Position numbers and translations under genes: made by a program
The notes under the pieces: model-generated
Databases searched by the model: none
What the model was told of the DNA's origin: nothing
What the model saw: only the letters and a program-made list of their open reading frames with translations
In this document: positions 15,149 to 22,595 of the stretch, in pieces
Position numbering within the stretch: the first letter of the stretch is position 1
Layout of the letters: every line of letters starts with the position of its first letter
Assembly: GCA_046049675.1 (NCBI GenBank)
Contig: JBJORA010000104.1
Span: 1-27,765 of the forward strand
From: CAIXQW01 sp046049675
GTDB taxonomy: Bacteria > Bacteroidota > Bacteroidia > Chitinophagales > Chitinophagaceae
Direction of reading: 5' to 3'
DNA length: 27,765 nucleotides

Positions 15149-15664
15149 TTAATTGCAAGAACCACCACCGCTGCAACATGCTTCTTCGCCTGCAGTGCTA
15201 TCCGATACTGGTGTGGTAGCGTTTTGTGTAGCAGTTTGTGGTGCGGCTACTGCAACGGCAGTATTAGCCTTATATGTTTGATATTGAAAGTAAGAAAAGA
15301 AAAATGTACTTGCTACCAAGCCAATCCAAAATGTAGCAACAGCAAACTTACGCTGAAAGGTGTTTGTTGGTGGAGCGCAATTGCAATCTGTATCGCAAGC
15401 TGATGCCGCTGCGTATTTTGGCAACACATACAGTTTGTAATACGATACTGTAAACGAAACTGCGCTTAGTGCAAGCAATACAGGAAACAGCGATTGTGTT
15501 ATGGGTGATGCAATAAGGCTAGCGCTAGAAATGCCTAGCAAACTTGCGATAGGGCTAGCACATGCAGCAGTACAAACGCCACTTTTACAAACTGTAAAAA
15601 ACATGGGTATGATAGAGCTGATACTGCCCGATAGTGTAGTGCCAATAGCTTTTATTTTACTCAT
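15149..15664 (-). CDS. MerT-like cysteine-rich membrane protein
   Basis: A 171-residue membrane protein whose plan matches MerT mercuric-ion transporters. A first helix region carries Cys26, Cys31 and Cys35 (VCKSGVCTAAC, then SPIASLLGISSASL). A second helix follows (~59-82, LFPVLLALSAVSFTVSYYKLY). The loop between helices 2 and 3 has Cys90, Cys94 and Cys96 (ACDTDCNC), and a third helix spans ~106-126. MerT has Cys pairs in helix 1 and in the loop after helix 2. It differs by a C-terminal tail ending in CCSGGGSCN. The frame extends 13 codons upstream, overlapping the previous gene, but the ATG at 15664 leaves a normal 13-nt gap. Here it probably moves or binds As(III) or another thiol-seeking metal; this is inferred from context. 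Confidence 0.65.
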   Translation of the reverse strand: MSKIKAIGTTLSGSISSIIPMFFTVCKSGVCTAACASPIASLLGISSASLIASPITQSLFPVLLALSAVSFTVSYYKLYVLPKYAAASACDTDCNCAPPTNTFQRKFAVATFWIGLVASTFFFSYFQYQTYKANTAVAVAAPQTATQNATTPVSDSTAGEEACCSGGGSCN

Positions 15665-15677
15665 AGTTTTTTGTGTT

Positions 15678-16127
15678 TTAGCAGCAGCCTGAGCCAGGCG
15701 CACAGCAGCTTTGTGTTACAAGATTTTTTTGAACTGGTACACCACATGCATCACTCGCTAGACATGCAGTATGGGTATTGGTAAGTACAAAGGTGCCGTC
15801 AATAAATTCTAAGCCATACTTACCAATGGTGTCCGATTGGTATTCGACCTCAACAGGGTAGTTGCCAATATTAAGTTTATTGATAGACAATTCTATAATG
15901 CTTAATAATTTTTGAGGTGTCAAACGGTGGTCTACATCGCTGCTTGCCCACAACTGAAGCGTTATAGCATTGTCTTGCCTAATCGTACCGCCGCAGTCAA
16001 TGAATTGTTTGAGACTTTGGCCAACTTCTGTGATGTGAAAGTGCGGTGGAACACTTGCACCGCCACTCGTTGTAAAATGCAGTGCTTGAACTACTTGAAG
16101 TTTTTCTTTTAATTCTGATAATAGCAT
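15678..16127 (-). CDS. DUF6428 family protein with thiol-rich tail
   Basis: A 149-residue soluble protein matching the DUF6428 family, which from memory is found in arsenic gene clusters of Bacteroidota. The recognisable core is HFHITEVG (29-36), FIDCGGTIR (42-50), the LQLWASSDVDHRLTPQKLL stretch (57-75) and VEVEYQSDTIGKYGLEF. The family's function is not established. It has a cysteine-rich C-terminus: Cys122, Cys128 and then SCCAPGSGCC, suitable for binding a soft metal. It starts 19 nt after the arsR stop and ends 13 nt before the MerT-like ATG. An arsenite-binding or delivery role is plausible but inferred. Confidence 0.8.
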   Translation of the reverse strand: MLLSELKEKLQVVQALHFTTSGGASVPPHFHITEVGQSLKQFIDCGGTIRQDNAITLQLWASSDVDHRLTPQKLLSIIELSINKLNIGNYPVEVEYQSDTIGKYGLEFIDGTFVLTNTHTACLASDACGVPVQKNLVTQSCCAPGSGCC

Positions 16128-16146
16128 ATGTGATTGTGTTTTTTAT

Positions 16147-16473
16147 CTAACAGCACTGCTTCGCAGTGACCTTAGTACTTAAACGATTAAAATAAGTTGC
16201 TAGTTGATGCAATGTTTTTTCGTTGATGCAGTAGCAGATGGCGTTACCTTCTATTTCGCCTTTGATCAATCGTGCATTTTTTAGTTCCTTCAGGTGTTGC
16301 GAAACTGTGGCTTGTGCCAATGGCAATTCATTTACAATATCACCACAAATACAAGTATCTACACTCAACAAGTATTCAAGTATGGCAATACGTGCTGGAT
16401 GCCCAAGCGCTTTTGCAAGCGTAGCTACCTCATTTTGTTTAGCGGTATAGTAGTCTGTTTTTGTAGCACCCAT
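16147..16473 (-). CDS. arsR: ArsR/SmtB-family arsenic-responsive repressor
   Basis: A 108-residue winged-helix repressor expected to turn the downstream cassette on when As(III) or another soft metal binds. The N-terminal helix LAKALGHPARIAILEYL is followed by the metal-site motif DTCICGDIV with Cys41 and Cys43, equivalent to the ELCVCDL site of classical ArsR. Then come the recognition helix ATVSQHLKELKNA and the wing ending in CYCIN. The protein ends in KQCC, adding two terminal thiols. It leads the unit and lies directly below a perfect palindromic operator-like site. A possible leaderless start is indicated by a weak -7-like TATACTTA five nt before the ATG. Confidence 0.92.
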   Translation of the reverse strand: MGATKTDYYTAKQNEVATLAKALGHPARIAILEYLLSVDTCICGDIVNELPLAQATVSQHLKELKNARLIKGEIEGNAICYCINEKTLHQLATYFNRLSTKVTAKQCC

Positions 16474-16477
16474 GCTT

Positions 16478-16501
16478 TAAGTATATAATATTGCAATATT
16501 A
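16478..16501 (-). promoter_or_regulatory. arsR operator palindrome and weak -7 element
   Basis: TAATATTGCAATATTA at 16486-16501 is a perfect 16-bp palindrome, of the AT-rich kind bound by ArsR/SmtB dimers. Directly downstream on the minus strand, 16478-16485 reads TATACTTA, a weak -7 element whose last base is five nt before the arsR ATG. A dimer on the palindrome would cover the spacer between -33 and -7, so autorepression by occlusion is expected. Confidence 0.65.
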
Positions 16502-16594
16502 CGATAAAGATTTTCAAACAGCAAAAAGTTTTTTTGCAATAGAGGCATCTACAGCAATATCAATGACAACTGCAATTTTTATGGCATGAAGCAT

Positions 16595-16609
16595 TACGCA
16601 TTGTGCGTA
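16595..16609 (-). repeat. Small hairpin downstream of the TPR gene
   Basis: TACGCA and TGCGTA form a 6-bp stem with a 3-nt loop, 35 nt beyond the TPR-gene stop and ~93 bp upstream of the arsR operator. No T run follows on the minus strand. It may separate the TPR transcript from the arsenic-type cassette; evidence is weak. Confidence 0.3.
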
Positions 16610-16644
16610 GGCAAATACAGCGATTAGCTAGGCTAGTGTAAATT

Positions 16645-18465
16645 CTAGCTATCCTCTTCTAGTTTGTCGCCACGCAGCTTACGATAAGCCTTACGTGCCT
16701 CTGTAACAAAACTGCTACCAGGATATTCTAGAATAATTTTTTCGTAGAGCTTTTTAGCTTCTTCTAAATTTTTGAGATCTAGTTCATAGATGCGAGCGGC
16801 GCTATATACCGCATCATCGGCTAGTACATCATCGCCATGCTTTGTGTACACTAGCTCATATTGCTTTAGTGCCTCTTCATAGCGCTTTTGGCGAGCTGCA
16901 ATTTTTCCGCGCATCAATAGTACATCATCCACCAATTTGTTATCGGGGTGATTGCTACTAATACTATCTAAAGTAAGTAATGCAGCATCCGTTCTATTTT
17001 GAAATAAGAGCAGGTCTGCGTTAGCAAACATATTGAGTGGTGTAAAGTTGCTATCGTAAGGCTTGTTTTCTGTTATCAATACGCTGAGGTTTAATGCGTC
17101 ATTCGCAATCAATTCGCTAGTACTAGCTTTTAGCACATCTAGCTGGCCTTGCGCCCATACATAGTCATGCATATAGTAGCTCAACTTAGCATTGCGATAC
17201 CTTGCTTCTTCAGCCAAGGCATCATTCTTAAAGGCCTTATCAACTTGACTATAAGTTAGCGAGGCTTCCCAATAGTTATCGTCAATAATATAGTAGTCAC
17301 CCAAATCTAGTTTTGCTTTTGCTTTGCTAATGGCGTTCACAGCATTATTGGCAATATAGGTATTGAGCACGTCGATGGCCTGCTTGTGGTTTTTGCCATA
17401 GCGCGCTAATATCTGTGCGTACTCTACTACAGCATCTGTGTTTAAGGCATTGGGATTATCCTTAAAGTATTGCTCGTAGGCTTGGGTTAAATCGCTTACA
17501 TCACTAGCTTCAAAAGTCGGAGCATTCACAAGCTTACTTTTCATGCTAGCAATCTTGTCGTTATAAGCCATATAGTAAAACTGCTCGCTTTTGCCAAGGC
17601 CAAGTACATAATCGTAGGCCTGTGTTGCAATATCGTATTGTTTTTCCTTTGTAGCGGTGCGACCAAAGTTCAAAACACGTTTGCCTTTTTCGCCAAGTCG
17701 AATATCTATAGCCTTGTATTGCACAAAGGCTTCTTCATAATCTTTTTGTTGAATGTATAACCATGCAAGTATATCGGGGTATATCACTTGATCTGGTTCT
17801 GTATTGATGCGTGCAATCATTTTTTTGCGCACAGCATCTACTTTGTCTTCGCTACTAAATAGACGAAGTAGCGTTGTTTTTACATTTTCAATCTTTGCAG
17901 GTTCTTTTACTGCAAGATCTAGTAAAGCATCTGTAGCTTGCTCAAAGTTGCCTTGCTTATCGTATAGGGTAGCAAGTTCTTCAGCATAGGCTAGGGCATT
18001 ACCACTATTTTTACGAGCTAATTCATAAATGGCAATACTGTATTGCGGCATATTGTTCTTCTCAAATAGCAAAGCAGTATTACGCACTTGCACATCACCT
18101 GTACAATTATCTGAAACAATTTTGTCTAATATTTTTTTTGCCTTTTTTTCTTCTTTTTGAAGTGTGTACAAATTGGCAAGCATTAAGTTGTACTGCGCAT
18201 CGGTTTTGTTTTGCTTCAGTAAAACCTTTACAAGCTTCTCTGCTTCTTTTATATTGCCTGTACCAACAAGGCAGGTATAATATTTTTCGGCAATGGTTTT
18301 GTCAGTAGGATTGTTTTGATAAAGCTTTTGAAATAGCTCTGCTGCCTTTGGGTAATCTTTGTTGCTGAGGTACTCGTTAGCCACAAGCAATAACTGATCT
18401 TGAGCGCGCACCACTGTATGTGTTGCACACAACAAAAAAGCAATCATGGCTAAGAATCTAAGCAT
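16645..18465 (-). CDS. Exported tetratricopeptide repeat protein
   Basis: A 606-residue protein with a signal peptide (FLAMIAFLLCATHTVVRAQ, cleavage near residue 21) followed by helical TPR units along the whole length. Clear examples are the units starting YLSNKDYPKAAELFQKLYQ near the N-terminus, YALAEELATLYDKQGNFEQA-like repeats in the middle, and KRYEEALKQYELVYTKHGDD and NLEEAKKLYEKIILEYPGS near the end. TPRs are protein-binding scaffolds, and exported ones in Bacteroidota often serve envelope assembly or gliding/secretion machines; no partner can be named here. The start ATG at 18465 has a degenerate -7-like CAACTTTA (18470-18477) five nt upstream. It is followed 57 bp upstream by the M3 peptidase gene on the same strand. 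Confidence 0.82.
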   Translation of the reverse strand: MLRFLAMIAFLLCATHTVVRAQDQLLLVANEYLSNKDYPKAAELFQKLYQNNPTDKTIAEKYYTCLVGTGNIKEAEKLVKVLLKQNKTDAQYNLMLANLYTLQKEEKKAKKILDKIVSDNCTGDVQVRNTALLFEKNNMPQYSIAIYELARKNSGNALAYAEELATLYDKQGNFEQATDALLDLAVKEPAKIENVKTTLLRLFSSEDKVDAVRKKMIARINTEPDQVIYPDILAWLYIQQKDYEEAFVQYKAIDIRLGEKGKRVLNFGRTATKEKQYDIATQAYDYVLGLGKSEQFYYMAYNDKIASMKSKLVNAPTFEASDVSDLTQAYEQYFKDNPNALNTDAVVEYAQILARYGKNHKQAIDVLNTYIANNAVNAISKAKAKLDLGDYYIIDDNYWEASLTYSQVDKAFKNDALAEEARYRNAKLSYYMHDYVWAQGQLDVLKASTSELIANDALNLSVLITENKPYDSNFTPLNMFANADLLLFQNRTDAALLTLDSISSNHPDNKLVDDVLLMRGKIAARQKRYEEALKQYELVYTKHGDDVLADDAVYSAARIYELDLKNLEEAKKLYEKIILEYPGSSFVTEARKAYRKLRGDKLEEDS

Positions 18466-18521
18466 GCTGTAAAGTTGGCACTTTCTGGCGGTTAATTAGC
18501 TAAGAAAATATTAAAAAGTGC

Positions 18522-20246
18522 CTAATGCATCACCTTTTGCATTTCTTCGTCAACAAAGCTTCCAAGCGTTTGCACAGCTGAGTCGCTAAAGTCAAAACTA
18601 ATGCCTGCTGTACTGTATAATTCGCGCAAGTTTTTGGTATTACCTAAGCTTAAGGCTTTGAGGTAATTGTCAACAGCACCCTTGGCATTTTGCTTGTATT
18701 GCCGCCACATTGCAATAGCGCCCAACTGTGCAATGCCGTACTCTATATAATAGAAGGGCACTTCATACAAATGCAACTGCTTTTGCCAACTCAATTTTCT
18801 GAATTCGTGATAATCGCTGTGGTCGATGCAGCCTGTATCGTATTCTGCTAAAATGCTCAACCATGCCTCTTCGCGCTGCTCTACGCTATGCCCAATATTC
18901 GTATATAACCAATGTTGAAATTTGTCGATAATGGCAATCCAAGGCAAAACTGTAATCGCGCGATCAAGTTCAAGCGCTTTTGCTTTGGCAAGGTCATTTG
19001 GGTTGTCGTAAAAGGTCTGCCAATGATCCATACTCATCAATTCCATGCTCATGCTCGCTAATTCTGCGATTTCCATTGGATACTCCTTAAAACTGCTAAG
19101 CGCTAAGTCGTGGCAAACAAAACTATGAATGGCATGACCACCCTCGTGCATCATCGTAATTACATCGTCGGCAGTACTTGCAGCGTTCATAAAGATAAAC
19201 GGCACACCTGTTTCTGCTAGTGGACAATTATAGCCGCCGGGCGCTTTGCCAGCGCGACTGTCCAAATCAAGATGTTGCATCGCTTGCATTTTGCGCAAGC
19301 AGTCGCCAAAAAATTGACCCATTTTATCAAAAACTGCAATACTCTTTTCGCCAAGATCTTTACCATCAATAAACGGTGTAAGTGGTTTTTCGCCTGGCGC
19401 TACGGCATCTACATCATAAGGCTTAAGACTATCTAAAGCAAGCTGCTTTTGCTTGTGCTGATAAATTTTCTTAACCAAGGGCACGATATGCTTTTGCACG
19501 GCAGTGTGAAACGCTTCACAGTCGGCAACAGAATAATCGAAGCGACCTAATTCGCGAAACTTATAGTCGCGATAATTGTCAAAGCCAGCATTTTTAGCAA
19601 TTTGTGCGCGCAGATTGAGTAGCTTGTCAAATAATTCGTTCAACTCGTCTTTGTCTTGTGCACGTCTTTCTGTAATGGCATTGTAGGCTTGTTGCCTTAG
19701 CGATCTATCCGCTTGTTGCAAGAACTTACTCGCTTGTGGCATGGTATAGGTTGTGCCATTAATATCTACACTCATTGCGCCAGCAATTTGTCCGTACTGT
19801 TGTGCAAGCACACTTTCTTCGCTTTGTAAAGGCACGTTAGCCTCTCTAAAAAGGTCTACAGCATTTTTTACGCCACGCAAATAGATACCATACTTTTCTT
19901 TGTCTAGTTGATCCACCGCAGCACTTGCGATGAGTTTATTATTAAGATCATTACTTGCAATGGCAATTGGGCCTTGCAAATCAGTACACCAATAGTTGTA
20001 TGCTTCTTCGTAGGTTTTATTAGCCGTATCGCAAGTCATTTTTATTTGTCGCCAGCAAACATCTTCGCTGATGACGCTTTGTAATTCGCTTACTTGTAAG
20101 AGCCATTGCTCTAGCTGTGGCAATGTGCTGATATCGGCATTTTGAAGTTGGTCAAAATAGGGTTTCAGACTGTCCCAGTCGCTTACGGTGTAGTCTGCTG
20201 GAATAAACTGTCGTACGATTTTTTGAATATTGGCATTAAAGCTCAT
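18522..20246 (-). CDS. M3 family oligoendopeptidase
   Basis: Zinc metallopeptidase of family M3 (thimet/PepF type), expected to cleave short peptides in the cytoplasm. The zinc motif HEGGH is at 367-371 in MMHEGGHAIHSF, and the third ligand region follows as the glutamate in EYPMEIAELASMSMEL. The family string GKAPGGYNCP also appears just before. The open frame reaches 31 codons further up, but an in-frame -7 element lies there (TATTTTCG, 20251-20258), so I use the ATG at 20246, giving 574 aa. That is in the usual range. No signal peptide is present with this start. It is divergent from the glutathione peroxidase gene. Confidence 0.9.
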   Translation of the reverse strand: MSFNANIQKIVRQFIPADYTVSDWDSLKPYFDQLQNADISTLPQLEQWLLQVSELQSVISEDVCWRQIKMTCDTANKTYEEAYNYWCTDLQGPIAIASNDLNNKLIASAAVDQLDKEKYGIYLRGVKNAVDLFREANVPLQSEESVLAQQYGQIAGAMSVDINGTTYTMPQASKFLQQADRSLRQQAYNAITERRAQDKDELNELFDKLLNLRAQIAKNAGFDNYRDYKFRELGRFDYSVADCEAFHTAVQKHIVPLVKKIYQHKQKQLALDSLKPYDVDAVAPGEKPLTPFIDGKDLGEKSIAVFDKMGQFFGDCLRKMQAMQHLDLDSRAGKAPGGYNCPLAETGVPFIFMNAASTADDVITMMHEGGHAIHSFVCHDLALSSFKEYPMEIAELASMSMELMSMDHWQTFYDNPNDLAKAKALELDRAITVLPWIAIIDKFQHWLYTNIGHSVEQREEAWLSILAEYDTGCIDHSDYHEFRKLSWQKQLHLYEVPFYYIEYGIAQLGAIAMWRQYKQNAKGAVDNYLKALSLGNTKNLRELYSTAGISFDFSDSAVQTLGSFVDEEMQKVMH

Positions 20247-20250
20247 GCTG

Positions 20251-20258
20251 CGAAAATA
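20251..20258 (-). promoter_or_regulatory. -7 element of the M3 peptidase gene
   Basis: TATTTTCG matches TAnnTTTG with one substitution and ends five nt before the ATG at 20246, the same spacing as at E1. This supports the shorter start and a leaderless or nearly leaderless mRNA. Confidence 0.5.
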
Positions 20259-20350
20259 GCGCATCTCTTGTATAGGCTTTAGCCATACTTCATAGATAAT
20301 TGGGCTAGGGTTTATGACATTGATAGGCAGTTTTGGCAAATGGCATTACT

Positions 20351-20358
20351 TATCTTTG
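20351..20358 (+). promoter_or_regulatory. -7 element of the glutathione peroxidase gene
   Basis: TATCTTTG matches TAnnTTTG exactly, 20 nt before the ATG at 20379, giving a leader of ~15 nt. A TTTG lies at 20332-20335, 15 nt upstream, somewhat close for a -33 element. mqnC probably shares this promoter. Confidence 0.55.
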
Positions 20359-20378
20359 TTGGATAGTTGACACACGCT

Positions 20379-20945
20379 ATGAAGAAGATTTTTTTAACTA
20401 GTTTAGCACTTTTAGGCATTATGTTTTTTGGATTATTTAACCGCACTTACGTTAACGCACAAGAAGTGCCAGCAAGCATCTACGACATTAAAGTAGAAGG
20501 TCTTGATGGCGGTACAATTGATTTGAGCCAATACAAGGGTAAAAAGATTCTAATTGTAAACACGGCTAGCAAATGTGGTTATACACCACAGTATGCCGAC
20601 TTACAAAAATTGTATGATCAGTACAAGGACAAGCTTGTGATTATAGGTTTTCCTGCAAACGATTTTTTAATGCAGGAGCCAGGTAGCAATGGCGATATCG
20701 CAACTTTTTGCCAAAAGAACTATGGCGTTACTTTTCCAATGGCGGCAAAGATTACTGTAAAGGGTAAGAATATGCATGCCTTGTACTTATGGCTTACGCA
20801 AAAGCAATATAATGGTGTTGCAGATTCTAAAGTAAAGTGGAATTTTCAGAAATATCTTATTGATGAAAATGGAAAATATGTTGCCATGTTTGATCCTGGC
20901 ACTAATCCAATGAGTGAAGAAATAATAGCAGCTATTACAAAGTAG
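20379..20945 (+). CDS. Exported glutathione peroxidase-family protein
   Basis: Thiol peroxidase of the GPx family (188 aa) that reduces hydrogen or lipid peroxides. A signal peptide (LTSLALLGIMFFGLF...VNA, cleavage near residue 27) sends it to the periplasm. The peroxidatic residue is Cys66 in ASKCGYTPQY rather than selenocysteine, and the other tetrad members are present: Gln99 in MQEP, Trp154 and Asn155 in KWNF. The resolving Cys of the usual FPCNQF motif is replaced by Ala93 (FPANDF), as I recall for Bacteroidota members. The ATG at 20379 is preferred over the TTG at 20367. mqnC follows after 10 nt, so the two are probably co-transcribed. Confidence 0.9.
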   Translation: MKKIFLTSLALLGIMFFGLFNRTYVNAQEVPASIYDIKVEGLDGGTIDLSQYKGKKILIVNTASKCGYTPQYADLQKLYDQYKDKLVIIGFPANDFLMQEPGSNGDIATFCQKNYGVTFPMAAKITVKGKNMHALYLWLTQKQYNGVADSKVKWNFQKYLIDENGKYVAMFDPGTNPMSEEIIAAITK

Positions 20946-20955
20946 ATTTTCTTGC

Positions 20956-22080
20956 ATGACCAACCAAGATCTGTATAAAAAGGCGCTCAATTTTGAGTGG
21001 TTAACTGAGGCAGAAGGTTTACAATTGTTTACAACTGCACCGTTGGCCGAGTTGATGACCGTTGCCAATGAAATGCGCAAGCATCATGTGCCGCATGGTA
21101 AGGTAACATGGCAGATTGATAGAAATGTAAATACGACGAATGTGTGTTTAGCCAATTGCAAATTCTGCAACTTCTATCGTATACCGGGTCATGCTGAAGC
21201 TTACATAACAGATATTGAAACCTACAAGAAAAAAATTGAAGAAACCATCGCTTGGGGTGGTGATCAATTATTGTTACAAGGCGGGCATCATCCAGATTTA
21301 GGTTTAGCGTTTTATGTAGACTTATTCAAAACACTAAAGCAGCTTTATCCACAAATAAAATTGCATGCGCTAGGCCCACCAGAAGTTGCTCATATTACTA
21401 AGTTAGAAAAAAGTACACACACAGCGGTATTAGCAGCACTAAAAGATGCTGGTATGGACAGTTTACCAGGTGCAGGTGCAGAGATATTGGTTGATCGCGT
21501 GCGTCGCCTGATTAGTAAAGGCAAATGTGGCTCTCAGGAGTGGCTGGATGTAATGCGTGCCGCGCATCAGCTTGATATTACAAGCAGCGCTACGATGATG
21601 TTTAGCCATGTAGAAACTTTGGAAGAACGCTTTATACATCTTGCAGCGATAAGGCAAGTGCAAAGCGAAAAGCCAGAACATGCAAATGGATTTCTTGCCT
21701 TTATTCCATGGACTTTTCAGGATGTGGGCACTTTACTTAATCGTATTAGAGGTACGCGCAACAGTTCTACCAGCGAAGAGTATTTGCGCATGATAGCCAT
21801 AAGCAGAATTATGCTGCCAAATATTAAAAACATACAAGCGAGTTGGCTTACCGTAGGCAAAGAAACTGCACAAGCAAGTTTGTATGGTGGCGCCAACGAT
21901 TTTGGCAGTATTATGTTAGAAGAAAACGTTGTGAGCGCTGCAGGAGCACCTCATCGCTTTACATATAAGAGTATACAAGAAGCCATCAAAGAAGCAGGCT
22001 TTGAACCGCAATTACGTACGCAGTTGTATAAGTTTAGAGAATTGCCAAGTACAATTGTTGAGCAGGTGGTGGATTATTAA
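20956..22080 (+). CDS. mqnC: Cyclic dehypoxanthine futalosine synthase
   Basis: Radical SAM enzyme of the futalosine route to menaquinone, cyclising dehypoxanthine futalosine. The 4Fe-4S motif is CLANCKFC (Cys64, Cys68, Cys71; Cx3Cx2C), followed by NFYRIPGHAEAY. The string LLQGGHHPDL and LHALGPPEV separate MqnC from its relative MqnE, and the C-terminal part carries MLEENVVSAAGAPHR, also MqnC-like. Length is 374 aa, normal for the family. It is the second gene after the exported peroxidase. The other mqn genes are not in the window. Its presence says that this organism makes menaquinone by the futalosine route rather than the classical Men route. Confidence 0.92.
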   Translation: MTNQDLYKKALNFEWLTEAEGLQLFTTAPLAELMTVANEMRKHHVPHGKVTWQIDRNVNTTNVCLANCKFCNFYRIPGHAEAYITDIETYKKKIEETIAWGGDQLLLQGGHHPDLGLAFYVDLFKTLKQLYPQIKLHALGPPEVAHITKLEKSTHTAVLAALKDAGMDSLPGAGAEILVDRVRRLISKGKCGSQEWLDVMRAAHQLDITSSATMMFSHVETLEERFIHLAAIRQVQSEKPEHANGFLAFIPWTFQDVGTLLNRIRGTRNSSTSEEYLRMIAISRIMLPNIKNIQASWLTVGKETAQASLYGGANDFGSIMLEENVVSAAGAPHRFTYKSIQEAIKEAGFEPQLRTQLYKFRELPSTIVEQVVDY

Positions 22081-22093
22081 AACCGCCGCTAGT

Positions 22094-22107
22094 TTACGAT
22101 ATCTTAC
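22094..22107 (+). repeat. 14-bp direct repeat, left copy
   Basis: TTACGATATCTTAC begins 14 nt after the mqnC stop. The identical sequence occurs at 22582-22595, where it is the stop codon and last codons of recG. The two copies bracket the DUF805 gene. Confidence 0.55.
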
Positions 22108-22115
22108 GCGCTTTT

Positions 22116-22123
22116 TTACTTTG
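22116..22123 (+). promoter_or_regulatory. Possible -7 element of the DUF805 gene
   Basis: TTACTTTG differs from TAnnTTTG only at its second position and lies 23 nt before the ATG at 22147. It suggests that the DUF805 gene has its own promoter and is not read only from mqnC. Confidence 0.35.
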
Positions 22124-22146
22124 CAATCTTAAATATCTAACTCTAA

Positions 22147-22557
22147 ATGTTCGTTACCACAAGAAAATCTGGTACTAGGTTTAAAGCACCATTTTCATTT
22201 GAAGGAAGAATACGAAGGAAAGAGTATGGTATCACTATTGTGATTTCAGTAATAGCTGCAGCTTTAATTCAACTTTTAGCAGAATCGACTTTTCAAAGTA
22301 GGGAACCGCTCATTTTTATTTCAATTATAATTCTTGTATGGTTTTTCTCTGCACAAGGAGCAAAGCGTTGTCACGATATCGGTAATAGCGGGTGGTATCA
22401 ATTAATTCCTTTGTATGTCCTATGGATGCTACTTGCAGATAGCGAGCCAGGTGATAATCAGTATGGACCAAATCCAAAAGGTATTGCAGGAGGAATTTCA
22501 TTTGAGGATTTTGGTAAGGACGTAAGTGACAGTAATAATACTGGCACTACTTACTAA
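22147..22557 (+). CDS. DUF805 family membrane protein
   Basis: A 136-residue inner-membrane protein of the DUF805 family. Its hallmarks are FEGRIRRKEYG (18-28) before the first helix and KRCHDIGNSGWYQLIPLYVLW (73-93) before the last, ending with a GDNQYGPNPKG turn (102-112). Three hydrophobic helices are visible (~29-46, ~55-69, ~86-97). The family's function is unknown; members often lie near phages or accessory genes. Five of seven arginines are AGA/AGG, against 5 of 17 in mqnC next door. Together with the 14-bp direct repeat on both sides, this hints at later insertion between mqnC and recG. It converges on recG with 24 bp between. Confidence 0.85.
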   Translation: MFVTTRKSGTRFKAPFSFEGRIRRKEYGITIVISVIAAALIQLLAESTFQSREPLIFISIIILVWFFSAQGAKRCHDIGNSGWYQLIPLYVLWMLLADSEPGDNQYGPNPKGIAGGISFEDFGKDVSDSNNTGTTY

Positions 22558-22581
22558 TTTGCCTGTACCAGCATGGTAGAA

Positions 22582-22595
22582 TTACGATATCTTAC
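22582..22595 (+). repeat. 14-bp direct repeat, right copy
   Basis: TTACGATATCTTAC, identical to 22094-22107, forms the last four codons (part) and stop of recG on the minus strand. The distance between copies is 488 bp and only the DUF805 gene and its promoter lie between them. Confidence 0.55.
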
